DNA of 64,000 nucleotides from Bifidobacterium longum subsp. infantis ATCC 15697 = JCM 1222 = DSM 20088 (GCF_000269965.1 NC_017219.1:62001-126000), one strand, 5' to 3'. Counted from the stretch's first letter, positions 18,316-27,340 are shown. Notes: generated from the letters alone by a model not told the origin. Numbers and translations: made by a program.

Positions 18316-19713
18316 ATGGCAAGTGATACGGAATTATGGCGGGGAACTGATTACGGATGGTGGCTGGCTGCGGACACGTCCGGTGCGGTCGGTGCCAGTC
18401 TGATCGCGTTCGCGGTGCCACTGATGATGCTCGCCACGACAGGATCTTCTGCCGCCGCCACCACGACGGAAAGCATCTGCGTGGTGGTGCAGACGGTGCT
18501 GGGCCTTGCCGGCGGCGTGATTCAGGACCGATATGATCGCCGTACGCTCATGCTGATCTGGGGTGCGTCCGGTGTGGTGCTCTCGGCGGTGGCGGCGGCA
18601 GCGGTGATGCTGTTCGGCAATGCGCCGAAGACGAGCGGCCATGGGGTTAACGGGGCAAACGCTCCGGCATTCGGCGGACCGTATGCCCACGTGCTTCCGA
18701 TCGCGCTGCTGTGTATCGTCGTGCTGTTTTCGGTGCGCGATGGGCTGTTGGAGAATACGTCGAATGCCATGCTGCGTGGCGTGGTGCCGGATGAGCAGCT
18801 ACCGCACGCGATGGCGTTGAATGATGCTCGTGATTCGACGGTCACGTTGGTGGGTGGTCCGTTGGGCGGTCTGCTGATGACCGTGGGACATGCGGTGCCG
18901 TTCCTGACCAGCGCGGTGCTGAGCGTGCTGGGCATGGTGTCCGCATGGCGTATCCGCCGCTATTGGAAACGTGCGACTGTGAGCGATAGCGGCCGTCCGG
19001 GCAATGTTGATACCGGTTCGGAGGTCGGGGCCGTCTCGGACGCCGATGATGCCGATGACTCCGCCCCACGCTGGCGCGACGCACTGGACGGCATGATCTG
19101 GCTGCTGCGCGACCGGTTCCAACGCCATCTCATCATCGCAGCGGCCATGGTGACCGGTGCCAGCAATGCCTTCCTGCTGCTGACCGCGCTGGACATCTCC
19201 CAAGGTGGCAGCCAGCTGATATCCGCCGGATTCATCAACGCCGCCTCCGCCGTTGGCATGTTGCTGGGCGCACTGATGGCCTCGCAACTGGTCAACCGTG
19301 TGCCCGGCGGCGTACTGGTGGGCGTGATGTTCGTCTTGCTGGCTGTAGGATTCACCGGTGCCGCGTTGGTGCCCTCCATGGTTGGCAAGGCCATATTTGT
19401 GGCCTGCTCGGTACTGGCATTGCCCGCGGGCAACGCGGTGCTTGGAGGCCTCAGCAATACCTTGGTGGGCAAGGACAAGCTCGGCCGCGTTGGAGCGGGC
19501 AGCATGGTGTTGCAGTACGGTGCCTATGGCGTGGCCGTGGCACTCGCCGGCTGGGGTATGCAGACCATCGGCTATGGGCCGACCTGCCTGATTCTGGCCG
19601 CCGTGCTGGTGGCCGCCGCCGCTTACGCGCTGACGATGCGCAGCCTCGTCACCCTACCCACGCCGGACCGCTGGGCCGAGCATATCCAGCGCTGGGGCAT
19701 CGCCCAGTTCTGA
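18316..19713 (+). CDS. Major facilitator superfamily transporter
   Basis: A 465-residue MFS protein of the EntS/MefA-like (MFS_3) type, usually drug, siderophore or macrolide efflux. About 12 hydrophobic segments are seen; the loop-2 motif is GGVIQDRYDRRTLM. A charged, Asp-rich central loop lies near residues 225-255. The ATG at 18316 follows GGGAGGG at good spacing. Gene ends 20 bases before the convergent SCP2-like gene. It stands 167 bp after the sensor kinase, with no terminator between, so regulation by the upstream two-component pair is possible. Substrate unknown. Confidence 0.85.
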   Translation: MASDTELWRGTDYGWWLAADTSGAVGASLIAFAVPLMMLATTGSSAAATTTESICVVVQTVLGLAGGVIQDRYDRRTLMLIWGASGVVLSAVAAAAVMLFGNAPKTSGHGVNGANAPAFGGPYAHVLPIALLCIVVLFSVRDGLLENTSNAMLRGVVPDEQLPHAMALNDARDSTVTLVGGPLGGLLMTVGHAVPFLTSAVLSVLGMVSAWRIRRYWKRATVSDSGRPGNVDTGSEVGAVSDADDADDSAPRWRDALDGMIWLLRDRFQRHLIIAAAMVTGASNAFLLLTALDISQGGSQLISAGFINAASAVGMLLGALMASQLVNRVPGGVLVGVMFVLLAVGFTGAALVPSMVGKAIFVACSVLALPAGNAVLGGLSNTLVGKDKLGRVGAGSMVLQYGAYGVAVALAGWGMQTIGYGPTCLILAAVLVAAAAYALTMRSLVTLPTPDRWAEHIQRWGIAQF

Positions 19714-19733
19714 TGGGCGGCCTGCGGCGGCGA

Positions 19734-20141
19734 TTACAGCGGCAGCAGGTCGCTTAGGTCGTCGCGCTCGCCGACCGCGCTGATGTGGCCGGCGTCCTTT
19801 TCCTCTGCCCACGTGGTGATGCCGCAGGCCAGTCGCAGCCAGACTTCCGGCTCCAATTCGATGACGTCCGGTGGGGTCAGGTTATGCGGGTCCGATTCCG
19901 GTCCGTCCAGAATCTTGACCGCGCCCCACGGCGCGACGCGCACCTCCACGCCCGGCCCGGGCGCGCGCCGTTCCAGCAGGAACAGCGAGTAGCGCACAGC
20001 CATCGCCCATACCGGGCGCGGCAGAATGGGGGAGGCGGTCAGGCGATGTGGCGTGTTGTCGGCCAGTTCCAGGGCTGCGGCACGCCATTGCACCAGTGCG
20101 TCGTGCCCTCGTTTCAAGTCTTTTTCGAGAATTACTGCCAT
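19734..20141 (-). CDS. Sterol-carrier (SCP2)-like family protein
   Basis: A 135-residue soluble protein. The central part WGAVKILDGPESDPHNLTPPDVIELEP followed by EVWLRLACG fits the small actinobacterial SCP2-like family, which probably binds a hydrophobic ligand; function is not established. The start is uncertain: ATG 20141 has GGAG close upstream, while ATGs at 20150 and 20153 would add up to four residues. It is divergent from glgP and convergent with the MFS gene. Confidence 0.68.
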   Translation of the reverse strand: MAVILEKDLKRGHDALVQWRAAALELADNTPHRLTASPILPRPVWAMAVRYSLFLLERRAPGPGVEVRVAPWGAVKILDGPESDPHNLTPPDVIELEPEVWLRLACGITTWAEEKDAGHISAVGERDDLSDLLPL

Positions 20142-20361
20142 ATGCTCCATCATGGCACCGGATCCGGAAGATCTTCCGTAATGCAAACGATGGCATACGG
20201 TGTGATGCGGAACTGTGAGACATGTGATACGCTTCTCGATGAGAACGTATGCAAGAGCGCTCCGCCATCGTCGTTACGGAGAGTTCATGCTTACGTTTGT
20301 GAGACGATACCTATCGCGCGGCATAATAATTACGGGCACTTATCCCGGAAGGAAAGTCAGA

Positions 20362-22812
20362 ATGACCGAAATCACCGCACCGAAGTCTCCCGTCACGGCG
20401 GAACAATTCGCCGACGAGATTCGTGAACAACTGAAATACACTCAAAACGTCACCGCCGAGCAGGCCACCCCTGCTGACGTGTATGTCGCCGCGTCCAAAG
20501 CCGTGCGCAACCACCTCGCCGACTCCTGGTTCAAGACCCAGGCCGACACCGTCAACGGCAACACCAAGGCCGTCGGCTACCTGTCCGCCGAGTTCTTGAT
20601 GGGCAAGCAGCTGGAGAACGCACTGCTGAACGCTGGCCTGACCGACCAGTTCGACAAGGCTGTGGAAGCCCTTGGCTTCAAGCCGAAGGACATCGTGGAC
20701 GCCGAATACGAGCCGGGCCTCGGCAACGGCGGCCTTGGTCGTCTGGCCGCCTGCTTCATCGACTCCCTCGCCTCGCTGGGCGTGCCGGCCTTCGGCTACG
20801 GCATCCAGTACAAGTACGGCATCTTCAAGCAGAAGTTCGACGAGAACGGCAAGCAGGTTGAGACCCCGGATTACTGGCTGGCCAACGAAGAGCCGTGGGG
20901 CCACACCGACTACAACCGTGATCAGAAGGTCTCCTTCGGTGGCAAGGTCGTCGAGAACGCCGACGGCACCAAGACCTGGCAGCCCGCATGGTCCGTGCGC
21001 GCCGTGCCGGTGGACTACCTGGTCCCTGGCTACAAGTCCGGCCGCGTGAACACCCTGCGCCTGTGGACCGCCAAGAGCTACGACGAGTTCGATCTGCTCG
21101 CCTTCAACCGCTCCGAGTACATGGACGCCGTGGCCCCGCAGGTCAAGGCCGAGAACATCTCCAAGATTCTCTACCCGGAAGACTCCACCAAGGTCGGTAA
21201 GGAACTGCGCCTCGAGCAGCAGTACTTCTTCGTCTCCGCATCCCTGCACGACGCCATCCGCGTCTTCTACCCGGGCCAGGACAAGCCGGACCTGACGACC
21301 TTCCCGAACAAGATCGTCTTCCAGCTCAACGACACCCACCCGGTGATCGGCATCCCCGAGCTCATGCGCATCCTCATCGATGAGTACGGCTACGACTGGG
21401 ATACCGCGTGGTCCATCACCACCAAGACCTTCAACTACACCTGCCACACCCTGCTGCCGGAGGCCCTTGAGGTCTGGCCGGCCAGCCTGATCGGCGAGCT
21501 GCTGCCGCGTCACCTCGAGATCATCGAGAAGATCAACGCGCAGTTCGAGGCCGAGCTCAAGGCCAAGGGCGTTGCCGCCGACACCATCAAGGACATGGCC
21601 ATCTACACTGGCGACGCCGTGCGCATGGCCTACCTGGCCACCTACGGCGGCTCCCACGTCAACGGCGTGGCCGAGCTGCACTCCCAGCTGCTGAAGGACG
21701 TCACCCTCAAGAACTTCTCCGACGTCTACCCGGACAAGTTCACCAACGTGACCAACGGCGTGACCCCGCGTCGCTTCGTCAAGCTCGCCAACCCGCGCCT
21801 GTCCGACCTCATCACCGAGGGCCTGGGCACCGACAAGTGGGTCGCCGATCTGGAACTGCTCAAGGGTCTCGAGCCGCTGGCCAAGGACGATGAATTCGTC
21901 AAGAAGTTCGCCGCCGTCAAGAAGGCCAACAAGCACGCATTCGTGGGCTTCGCCAAGGACCACTACGGCATCGATATCGACGAGAACACCCTGTTCAACA
22001 CCATGGTCAAGCGTCTGCACGAGTACAAGCGCCAGTCTCTGAAGATTCTCGCCGTGATCTCCAACTACGCCGACATCAAGTCCGGCAAGGTCAAGGCCGA
22101 GGACATCACTCCGCGCACCGTGTTCTTCGGTGCCAAGGCCGCTCCGGGCTACTACCTGGCCAAGATGACCATCGAGCTGATCAACAACGTTTCCCGCGTG
22201 ATCAGCAGCGATCCGGCCGTCAAGGGCAAGCTCGCCGTCCACATGCTGCCGAACTACAACGTCGAGATGGCTCAGAACCTCATCCCGGCCACCGAGCTTG
22301 ACGAGCAGATCTCCCAGGCCGGCAAGGAAGCTTCCGGTACCGGCAACATGAAGTTCGCTCTGAACGGCGCCCTGACCGTGGGTACGCTGGACGGCGCGAA
22401 CGTCGAGATCCGTGAGCGCGTCGGCGCCGAGAACTTCTTCCTGTTCGGCATGACCGTCGACGAAGTCGAGAAGAAGTACGCCGAGGGCTACGATCCCGCC
22501 TCCTACTACGAGGCCGATCCGCGCCTGAAGCAGGCCATCGATCTGGTGGCCGACGGCACCTTCTCCAACGGCGACCGCAACGCCTACTCCCCGCTCGTGG
22601 CCGACTGGCTGACCAAGGACTGGTTCATGACCCTGGCCGACTTCTCCGCCTACATGGGCATCCAGTCTGAGATCGAGGCCCTCTACGCCGATGAGCTCGA
22701 ATGGAACCGCAAGGCCCTGCTCAACGTGGCCAACTCCGGCTACTTCAGCTCCGACCGCTCCATGGAAGACTATTTGGAACGTATCTGGCACACTGCTCCT
22801 CTGGCCGACTGA
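20362..22812 (+). CDS. glgP: Glycogen/maltodextrin phosphorylase
   Basis: Phosphorolyses alpha-1,4-glucans to glucose-1-phosphate, feeding storage glycogen and maltodextrins into central metabolism. The 816-residue length matches the family. The pyridoxal-phosphate lysine lies in GTGNMKFALNG and is residue 664 (codon at 22351). Other signatures are EPGLGNGGLGRLAACF, NDTHPVIGIPELMR and TNGVTPRRF. The start is ATG 20362 with GGAAGGAAAG upstream; the frame is open to 20215 but this RBS decides. Codon use is extremely G/C-biased at third positions (AAG, GAC, CTG), as expected for a highly expressed gene. Two strong hairpins follow the stop. Confidence 0.97.
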   Translation: MTEITAPKSPVTAEQFADEIREQLKYTQNVTAEQATPADVYVAASKAVRNHLADSWFKTQADTVNGNTKAVGYLSAEFLMGKQLENALLNAGLTDQFDKAVEALGFKPKDIVDAEYEPGLGNGGLGRLAACFIDSLASLGVPAFGYGIQYKYGIFKQKFDENGKQVETPDYWLANEEPWGHTDYNRDQKVSFGGKVVENADGTKTWQPAWSVRAVPVDYLVPGYKSGRVNTLRLWTAKSYDEFDLLAFNRSEYMDAVAPQVKAENISKILYPEDSTKVGKELRLEQQYFFVSASLHDAIRVFYPGQDKPDLTTFPNKIVFQLNDTHPVIGIPELMRILIDEYGYDWDTAWSITTKTFNYTCHTLLPEALEVWPASLIGELLPRHLEIIEKINAQFEAELKAKGVAADTIKDMAIYTGDAVRMAYLATYGGSHVNGVAELHSQLLKDVTLKNFSDVYPDKFTNVTNGVTPRRFVKLANPRLSDLITEGLGTDKWVADLELLKGLEPLAKDDEFVKKFAAVKKANKHAFVGFAKDHYGIDIDENTLFNTMVKRLHEYKRQSLKILAVISNYADIKSGKVKAEDITPRTVFFGAKAAPGYYLAKMTIELINNVSRVISSDPAVKGKLAVHMLPNYNVEMAQNLIPATELDEQISQAGKEASGTGNMKFALNGALTVGTLDGANVEIRERVGAENFFLFGMTVDEVEKKYAEGYDPASYYEADPRLKQAIDLVADGTFSNGDRNAYSPLVADWLTKDWFMTLADFSAYMGIQSEIEALYADELEWNRKALLNVANSGYFSSDRSMEDYLERIWHTAPLAD

Positions 22813-22823
22813 GTCGGTGGGGC

Positions 22824-22895
22824 GGTTCCCCTCGGAGAGGGGAACCAGAACATAAGAAGCCCCGCAACCGACATCCATCGGTTGCGGGGCTTCTT
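22824..22895. terminator. Double hairpin between glgP and the convergent small gene
   Basis: Two perfect stem-loops in tandem: a 10-bp stem GGTTCCCCTC/GAGGGGAACC (22824-22846) and an 18-bp stem, AAGAAGCCCCGCAACCGA at 22854-22871 with its complement at 22878-22895. The second stem has A-rich and T-rich outer ends, so it can end transcription in both directions, serving glgP and the minus-strand gene at 22915. Confidence 0.88.
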
Positions 22896-22914
22896 GCGTT
22901 GAAAGACCGCCCTA

Positions 22915-23133
22915 TCAGGCTTCGGCCGGGGCGGCTTCCGCCTCGCCATCGGCCTCATCCTCGGCCTTGTTCAGACCCAGGTCGACCGGCGAGGAGCTGT
23001 TCTCCCACGGCTCCTCCCACGGATCGTAATCTGGGTTCTGCTGCTTGTAGATGTACAAGCCAACAAGCGCGGCGAGCAATCCGCCGAACAGCAGCGCGAA
23101 GAACTTCCAACCGTTAGAAGACTTGTTCTCCAT
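22915..23133 (-). CDS. Small single-pass membrane protein
   Basis: A 72-residue protein with one hydrophobic segment (FFALLFGGLLAALVGLYIY, about residues 11-29) and a strongly acidic, Pro/Ala-rich C-terminal tail. The ATG at 23133 has AAAGGAG eight bases upstream, which supports a real gene. The Lys before the helix and the acidic tail suggest an N-in topology by the positive-inside rule. No family recognised. Confidence 0.75.
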   Translation of the reverse strand: MENKSSNGWKFFALLFGGLLAALVGLYIYKQQNPDYDPWEEPWENSSSPVDLGLNKAEDEADGEAEAAPAEA

Positions 23134-23330
23134 GACGGCTCCTTTCCCTAGGGATCGTCTGGTCGGTATGCCCATTCAGACCGACTCTGCTCCCTATTCT
23201 AGGCCGCTGTTTGTGACGATTGGGTGGAATGACATTCGTGGGCGATTCATCCACGCCCGCATGCCCTCGGTCGGCTCAGCATCTTCGCGGCGCGTGGAAC
23301 GCATCCGAGACCTTCGATACAGTGGACTGC

Positions 23331-24083
23331 ATGCATATTCCTACACAGCGGGAGATTCGATACCAGTGGGAGCGCGGTGGTCCGGTGATGACCTGGGCGC
23401 TGATTGTTGCGTGCGTGGCAGTGTGGCTACTGGAGGTATTGCTGGGATTTATTGCCCCGGGCCTGAGGGCTTGGTTGATGTACCTCGGCATGGCGGCTCC
23501 GGTCAGACTGGTGGCTGAGCCGTGGACGCTCATCACTTCGATGTTCCTGCATGCGCCGAACTCGCTATTGCATATCCTGTTCAACATGATTGCCCTGTAT
23601 TCCGTGGGCCCAGTGCTGGAACGAATGATCGGCCACTGGCGGTTCTTGGGACTGTATGTGATTTCCGGCCTTGGCGGCTCTCTGGGACTTATGTTGTGGG
23701 CTGCGGTGGCTCCGGGAGGCATCGGCTGGCAGATGGCAGCCTATGGGGCTTCTGGAGCCTTATTTGGCCTGTTTGCATCATTGCTGGTGGTATATCGCCG
23801 TATCGGCGCCGATATCCGCTCCATGTTGATCTGGATGGCGGTGAACTTCGCCTTGCCGTTCGTGGTCGGTGGCGTGGCGTGGCAGGCGCATGTCGGCGGC
23901 TTTGTAGTGGGTGGAATACTCACATGGCTGCTGGTGGGTGGTGTGCCGGCGTGGCGCGGTAAAAGCCTGAAATGGCGCATGCAAGTGTACGGCTGGGTCA
24001 TGGTGGTGCTGGTCATTGCGTTGATTCTGTTGTGCAATATGGCCAATCCTTATGGGTGGATGAGTTTCGGCTCCCTGCACTGA
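23331..24083 (+). CDS. Rhomboid-family intramembrane serine protease
   Basis: A 250-residue membrane protein with about seven hydrophobic segments. The catalytic Ser lies in GASGALFGLFASLL, and the partner His is the one in WQAHVGGFVVGGILTWLL; the N-terminal half has NSLLHILFNMIALYSVGP, the family HxxxN helix. It would cleave membrane-anchored proteins within the bilayer; substrates are unknown. I place the start at ATG 23331 (MHIPTQREIRYQW). The frame is open to 23220, but residues there do not look like the family, and no strong RBS favours either. The same gene lies near the pknB cluster in other actinobacteria. A 10-bp direct repeat (TGATATGGCT twice) spans its stop codon. Confidence 0.9.
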   Translation: MHIPTQREIRYQWERGGPVMTWALIVACVAVWLLEVLLGFIAPGLRAWLMYLGMAAPVRLVAEPWTLITSMFLHAPNSLLHILFNMIALYSVGPVLERMIGHWRFLGLYVISGLGGSLGLMLWAAVAPGGIGWQMAAYGASGALFGLFASLLVVYRRIGADIRSMLIWMAVNFALPFVVGGVAWQAHVGGFVVGGILTWLLVGGVPAWRGKSLKWRMQVYGWVMVVLVIALILLCNMANPYGWMSFGSLH

Positions 24084-24113
24084 TATGGCTTGATATGGCT
24101 GTAAAAAACGATT

Positions 24114-24150
24114 GATGCCGGGTATTGCGGAACATGCAGTGCCCGGCATC
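24114..24150 (+). terminator. Hairpin after the rhomboid gene
   Basis: Perfect 9-bp stem GATGCCGGG (24114-24122) / CCCGGCATC (24142-24150) with a 19-base loop, 30 bases after the stop. No T-run follows, so terminator activity is inferred from position only. Confidence 0.45.
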
Positions 24151-24216
24151 AGTGTATGTGCGGAAAGCGGCGATGTGGATATCGTCGTTCGGTGAGTGGG
24201 TGTGTGCCGTATGAAG

Positions 24217-24571
24217 ATATCCACAGTAATGAGATGCGCGCAATGACGAGTTATCCACAATGGTGACTTGTGCACAAGTGTGTAGAAAAGTGCATAAGAC
24301 TGTGGATAACTTATGTGGATAAGTTAGGAATGCCACGGTATTACTGGGTTTGTTGCAGTGGATAACTCGGGTGTATAACTGTTCCCTCGCTGTGGCGATG
24401 TATGCCAAGCCAAAGTTATGCACGAGATATACACCGAGAAACGCCGCTTATCCACCACTTATCCACATGGTTTTCCACATTCGGTGGAAAACTACATGGG
24501 TGTGATTCATCCACAGGCTGTGGATAACGTAGTGGATAAGTCGTGGATAAGTGGTGGATAGCTGTGGATGA
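24217..24571. other. Dense DnaA-box cluster (candidate replication origin or DnaA-binding locus)
   Basis: I count five perfect DnaA boxes (TTATCCACA or its complement) at 24251, 24301, 24314, 24459 and 24519. Eight boxes have one mismatch, at 24217, 24357, 24448, 24471, 24507, 24531, 24542 and 24563. That is 13 boxes in 355 bp, on both strands, in a gene-free gap between the rhomboid gene and crgA. A less GC-rich stretch lies around 24280-24345. No dnaA, dnaN, rpmH or gyr gene is in the window, so whether this is oriC, a second origin module or a DnaA-titrating site cannot be decided here. Confidence 0.8.
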
Positions 24572-24586
24572 ACAGGCTAAGGCACG

Positions 24587-24625
24587 AAAAAGGCCGGCCT
24601 CCGCATACGGGAGGTCGGCCTTTCG
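24587..24625 (-). terminator. Terminator of crgA
   Basis: A 14-bp stem with one wobble pair (24589-24602 with 24610-24623, GGCCGGCCTCC against GGAGGTCGGCC). On the minus strand it ends in TTTTTCGTGCC, an intrinsic terminator 70 bases beyond the crgA stop. Confidence 0.8.
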
Positions 24626-24694
24626 TATAAGAACTAAGAACAACCTAACGATAGAAAAACGATCTACCGATAGATAAGCGCAACGAGTCGGAAC

Positions 24695-25165
24695 TCAGCG
24701 CCATCCCATCGTCATCAGGAATCCGATCATGATCAGGGCGAAGCCGATGCCCAGGTTCCATGCGCCGATGCGCGGAATCGGCCAGGAGCCGGACGGGGAA
24801 AGGTAGTACACCACGCACCAGATCAGACCGATGATCATGAACGCGCAGAACAGCGGCACGAACCAACGCGGATTCGACTTGGTGCCCTTGATGGTCTCCT
24901 CGACGCGCTTGGTGTTCTCCGCCTGACGGTTCATCATGCGCTGCATCTGCGGGGTCAGCGTGGCCTTATCGGCAGTGGCGTTGAGCACGGCCTGCACCTG
25001 CTCCATATTCACGCCGTAAGCCGCGTCTTCCTCGGCAGAAGCGTTCTCTGCGTTCTGCTCGGTGTCTTTGTTGGCGGTCTCGTCAGCAGCGGTGCTGGAT
25101 GAGGTCTCGCTCTGCCAGTCCTTCTGGTTGTTCGAGTCGGTTTCGTGCAGCTCTTCGTCAGCCAT
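24695..25165 (-). CDS. crgA: Cell division protein CrgA
   Basis: Small septation regulator of actinobacteria that contacts FtsZ, FtsQ and penicillin-binding proteins at the division site. The 156-residue product has a long acidic N-terminus and the conserved C-terminal two-helix module. It begins with SNPRWFVPLFCAFMIIGLIW, then a short loop SPSGSWPIPRIGAWN, and ends with the second helix FALIMIGFLMTMGW. Actinobacterial CrgA proteins are usually about 85-95 residues, so the roughly 65-residue acidic N-terminal extension is a distinctive feature. Start ATG 25165 is chosen for GGAG nine bases upstream; in-frame ATGs at 25171 and 25180 are alternatives. Gene position beside DUF881, trpG and pknB is the classic arrangement. 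Confidence 0.92.
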   Translation of the reverse strand: MADEELHETDSNNQKDWQSETSSSTAADETANKDTEQNAENASAEEDAAYGVNMEQVQAVLNATADKATLTPQMQRMMNRQAENTKRVEETIKGTKSNPRWFVPLFCAFMIIGLIWCVVYYLSPSGSWPIPRIGAWNLGIGFALIMIGFLMTMGWR

Positions 25166-25254
25166 CAGCATAGTCTCCATTCAATAGGCTAAAAGTCATA
25201 ATAGTGGCTACACTCGAAAGCGGCGACCAGAGTCGGCAGGAAGACGGGAAATTC

Positions 25255-26055
25255 ATGGCCAGGCATATCGGCAAGCATGGCGCACGGCGCTCCCTGTGGG
25301 GCGGCGTCGCGGTGTTCGTCGTCGTCGCCCTGACCGGTTTTCTGCTGAGCACCAACGTGAGGGTCAACCGCACGGCCGACGTCACCAGCGATACGGCCGA
25401 TCTGGTGGAGCAAGGCGTGGACGAGGCCAACCAGCTGCAGCAGGACGTCAGCGATCTGACCGAACAGGTCGCCAATCTTACGGACGCGCTCAAGGCCGAT
25501 GGCACCGACGGTACTGACAGCACGCAGAACCAAGGCAAGGACTCCAGCAATGTGGATTCCAGTCTGATGCTGCCCGCGCTCAGCGGCAGCGGCGTGACGG
25601 TGACCCTGGACGACTCCCCGTTGTGGGAGAACGCCGTCAACAACAATGGCACGACCGCCAATATCAACGATTACGTGATCCACCAGCAGGATGTCGAATC
25701 GGTGGTGAATGCCTTGTGGGCCGGCGGTGCCGATGCGCTGATGATTATGGATCAGCGGGTGCTGTTCAATTCGGCGGTCATCTGTTCCGGCAACGTGCTG
25801 TCGTTGCACGGTAAGAAATACTCGCCGCCATTCACCATTTCCGCTATTGGCGACCCGCAAAGACTTCGCGCAGCTTTGAACGACTCCGAAGCCATTACCA
25901 TTCTTAAGCAATATGTGACCGCGTTTGGCATTGGCTACAAGGTGGAGAATGCCGAGGACCTTCAGTTCCCCGCTACCGCCGCCTTGCTGCAGCAGTTGAA
26001 ATATGCCACGGTCGATACATCAAAGACCACAGATGAGGAGCAGACTCAGCAATGA
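25255..26055 (+). CDS. DUF881 family membrane-anchored protein
   Basis: A 266-residue protein with an N-terminal membrane anchor (LWGGVAVFVVVALTGFLLST). A coiled-coil heptad stretch follows (VEQGVDEANQLQQDVSDLTE and beyond), then the DUF881 domain (VTVTLDDSP, NDYVIHQQDVESVVNALW, ISAIGDPQRLRAAL). DUF881 proteins lie beside crgA and pknB in many actinobacteria; function is unknown. I favour ATG 25255, with GGAAG about 11 bases upstream; a GTG at 25204 would add 17 residues but lacks an RBS. Its stop overlaps the sortase start by four bases (ATGA), so the two are translationally coupled. Confidence 0.85.
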   Translation: MARHIGKHGARRSLWGGVAVFVVVALTGFLLSTNVRVNRTADVTSDTADLVEQGVDEANQLQQDVSDLTEQVANLTDALKADGTDGTDSTQNQGKDSSNVDSSLMLPALSGSGVTVTLDDSPLWENAVNNNGTTANINDYVIHQQDVESVVNALWAGGADALMIMDQRVLFNSAVICSGNVLSLHGKKYSPPFTISAIGDPQRLRAALNDSEAITILKQYVTAFGIGYKVENAEDLQFPATAALLQQLKYATVDTSKTTDEEQTQQ

Positions 26056-27290
26056 GACACGGCAGGCACAACAGCGGCGCACCGGCGCCCATTGATCTCG
26101 CGTCCGTGTCGGACGTGCAGCCCTTCCCCGAGGACGATGCCGCACGAATGGTGGCAGACCCGGCCAATGCCAGTAGGGCAAGGTCCCGTCGTACCGCAGT
26201 ACGCGGCGCGTCTTCGCCCCAGCGGAGCCTGGTCTGGCAAGCACTCGGCATCTGCGCCGAACTGCTGATTACCGCTGCCGTGATTTGCGCCCTGTACATC
26301 GGCTGGCAGATGTGGTGGACCGGTGTCGAGGCGGAGCGAGCCCAGAACGAAACCATCCAGTCCGTCGACTGGAGCGACCCCAGCAACAACGGGGGAACGG
26401 TCACCATCGCCAAAGCCCAGGAGGGCGATGCGCCGGTACAGCCGAAAGACGCGAAATATGGCGACTTGATTGCGCAGATCTACATTCCGCGCTTCGGCTC
26501 CCAATGGCACCGCAACATCGTGGAAGGCACCACGCTCGAGCAGCTCAATCGCCACGGTCTGGGCCATTACGACACCACCCAGATGCCGGGGCAGGTCGGC
26601 AACTTCGCCGTCGCCGGCCACCGCAACGGCTACGGGCAGCCGTTGGGCGATGTGGACAAGTTGCAGGAAGGCGATCCCATCATCGTTCGTACCAAGGATT
26701 ACTGGTACGTCTACCACTACACCCGGTACGAGATTGTGCTGCCCACGGACATGTATGTGATCGCCCCCAATCCGGAAGACTCCACTGCCAATCCCACCAA
26801 ACGCATGATCACACTGACCACCTGTGAGCCGAAATACTCCACCCCCACCCATCGATGGATCAGCTATGGTGAGTTGGCGTACTGGGCCAAAGTGTCTGAT
26901 GGCGTGCCCAAAGAGCTGGCTACTACTGATTCGTCCGGTGCAGTGAAGTTCTCCACCACCGAAACCCCCTCGATCGCTTCCCGCATTGGCTCGCTGGACA
27001 AGGTGGTATTCGGCGCGCTGGTAGTGTGGCTGGTTCTGTTCATCGCCGCTGCGGTGGCATGGCGCTGGCCGGTGCTGCGCGAGATTCGCGCGGGTGAGCG
27101 TCGCCGCCCGGATGCCAGCATCTATGGCGGACTGTTGCGTCTGCAGCCCGGCGTGGCACCGATTCGATGGCTGCTGCTGGCTCTGCTGTTGTTCGCAGCC
27201 GCCGCGGCGCTGTTCCAGTGGGGATTCCCTTGGGCCGCCGCCAATATCCCATTCCTACAGCAGATGTCGAACTTCGTGGCAGTGAGCTGA
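26052..27290 (+). CDS. Class E sortase
   Basis: Membrane transpeptidase that links surface proteins to the cell wall. The 412-residue product has an N-terminal membrane segment (ALGICAELLITAAVICALYI) and the sortase barrel. The catalytic His lies in NFAVAGHRNGYG, the catalytic Cys in MITLTTCEPKYS, and the Arg in PTHRW. Two more hydrophobic segments form the C-terminus (VVFGALVVWLVLFIAAAVAW and WLLLALLLFAAAAALFQW). Class E enzymes in actinobacteria prefer LAXTG-type signals; substrates here are unknown and no sorting-signal protein is adjacent. Coupled to the DUF881 gene by a 4-base overlap; trpG follows 50 bases later. Confidence 0.92.
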   Translation: MRHGRHNSGAPAPIDLASVSDVQPFPEDDAARMVADPANASRARSRRTAVRGASSPQRSLVWQALGICAELLITAAVICALYIGWQMWWTGVEAERAQNETIQSVDWSDPSNNGGTVTIAKAQEGDAPVQPKDAKYGDLIAQIYIPRFGSQWHRNIVEGTTLEQLNRHGLGHYDTTQMPGQVGNFAVAGHRNGYGQPLGDVDKLQEGDPIIVRTKDYWYVYHYTRYEIVLPTDMYVIAPNPEDSTANPTKRMITLTTCEPKYSTPTHRWISYGELAYWAKVSDGVPKELATTDSSGAVKFSTTETPSIASRIGSLDKVVFGALVVWLVLFIAAAVAWRWPVLREIRAGERRRPDASIYGGLLRLQPGVAPIRWLLLALLLFAAAAALFQWGFPWAAANIPFLQQMSNFVAVS

Positions 27291-27340
27291 CGGCAGCCTA
27301 GTACTATGTCTTGCAGTACACGTCCCTCAAGGAGAGCCCT

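Noticed and set aside
20311..22878. 855-codon open frame opposite glgP
   Set aside because: Same shadow effect; glgP has its PLP lysine motif and an RBS, the antisense frame has neither domain nor start signal.
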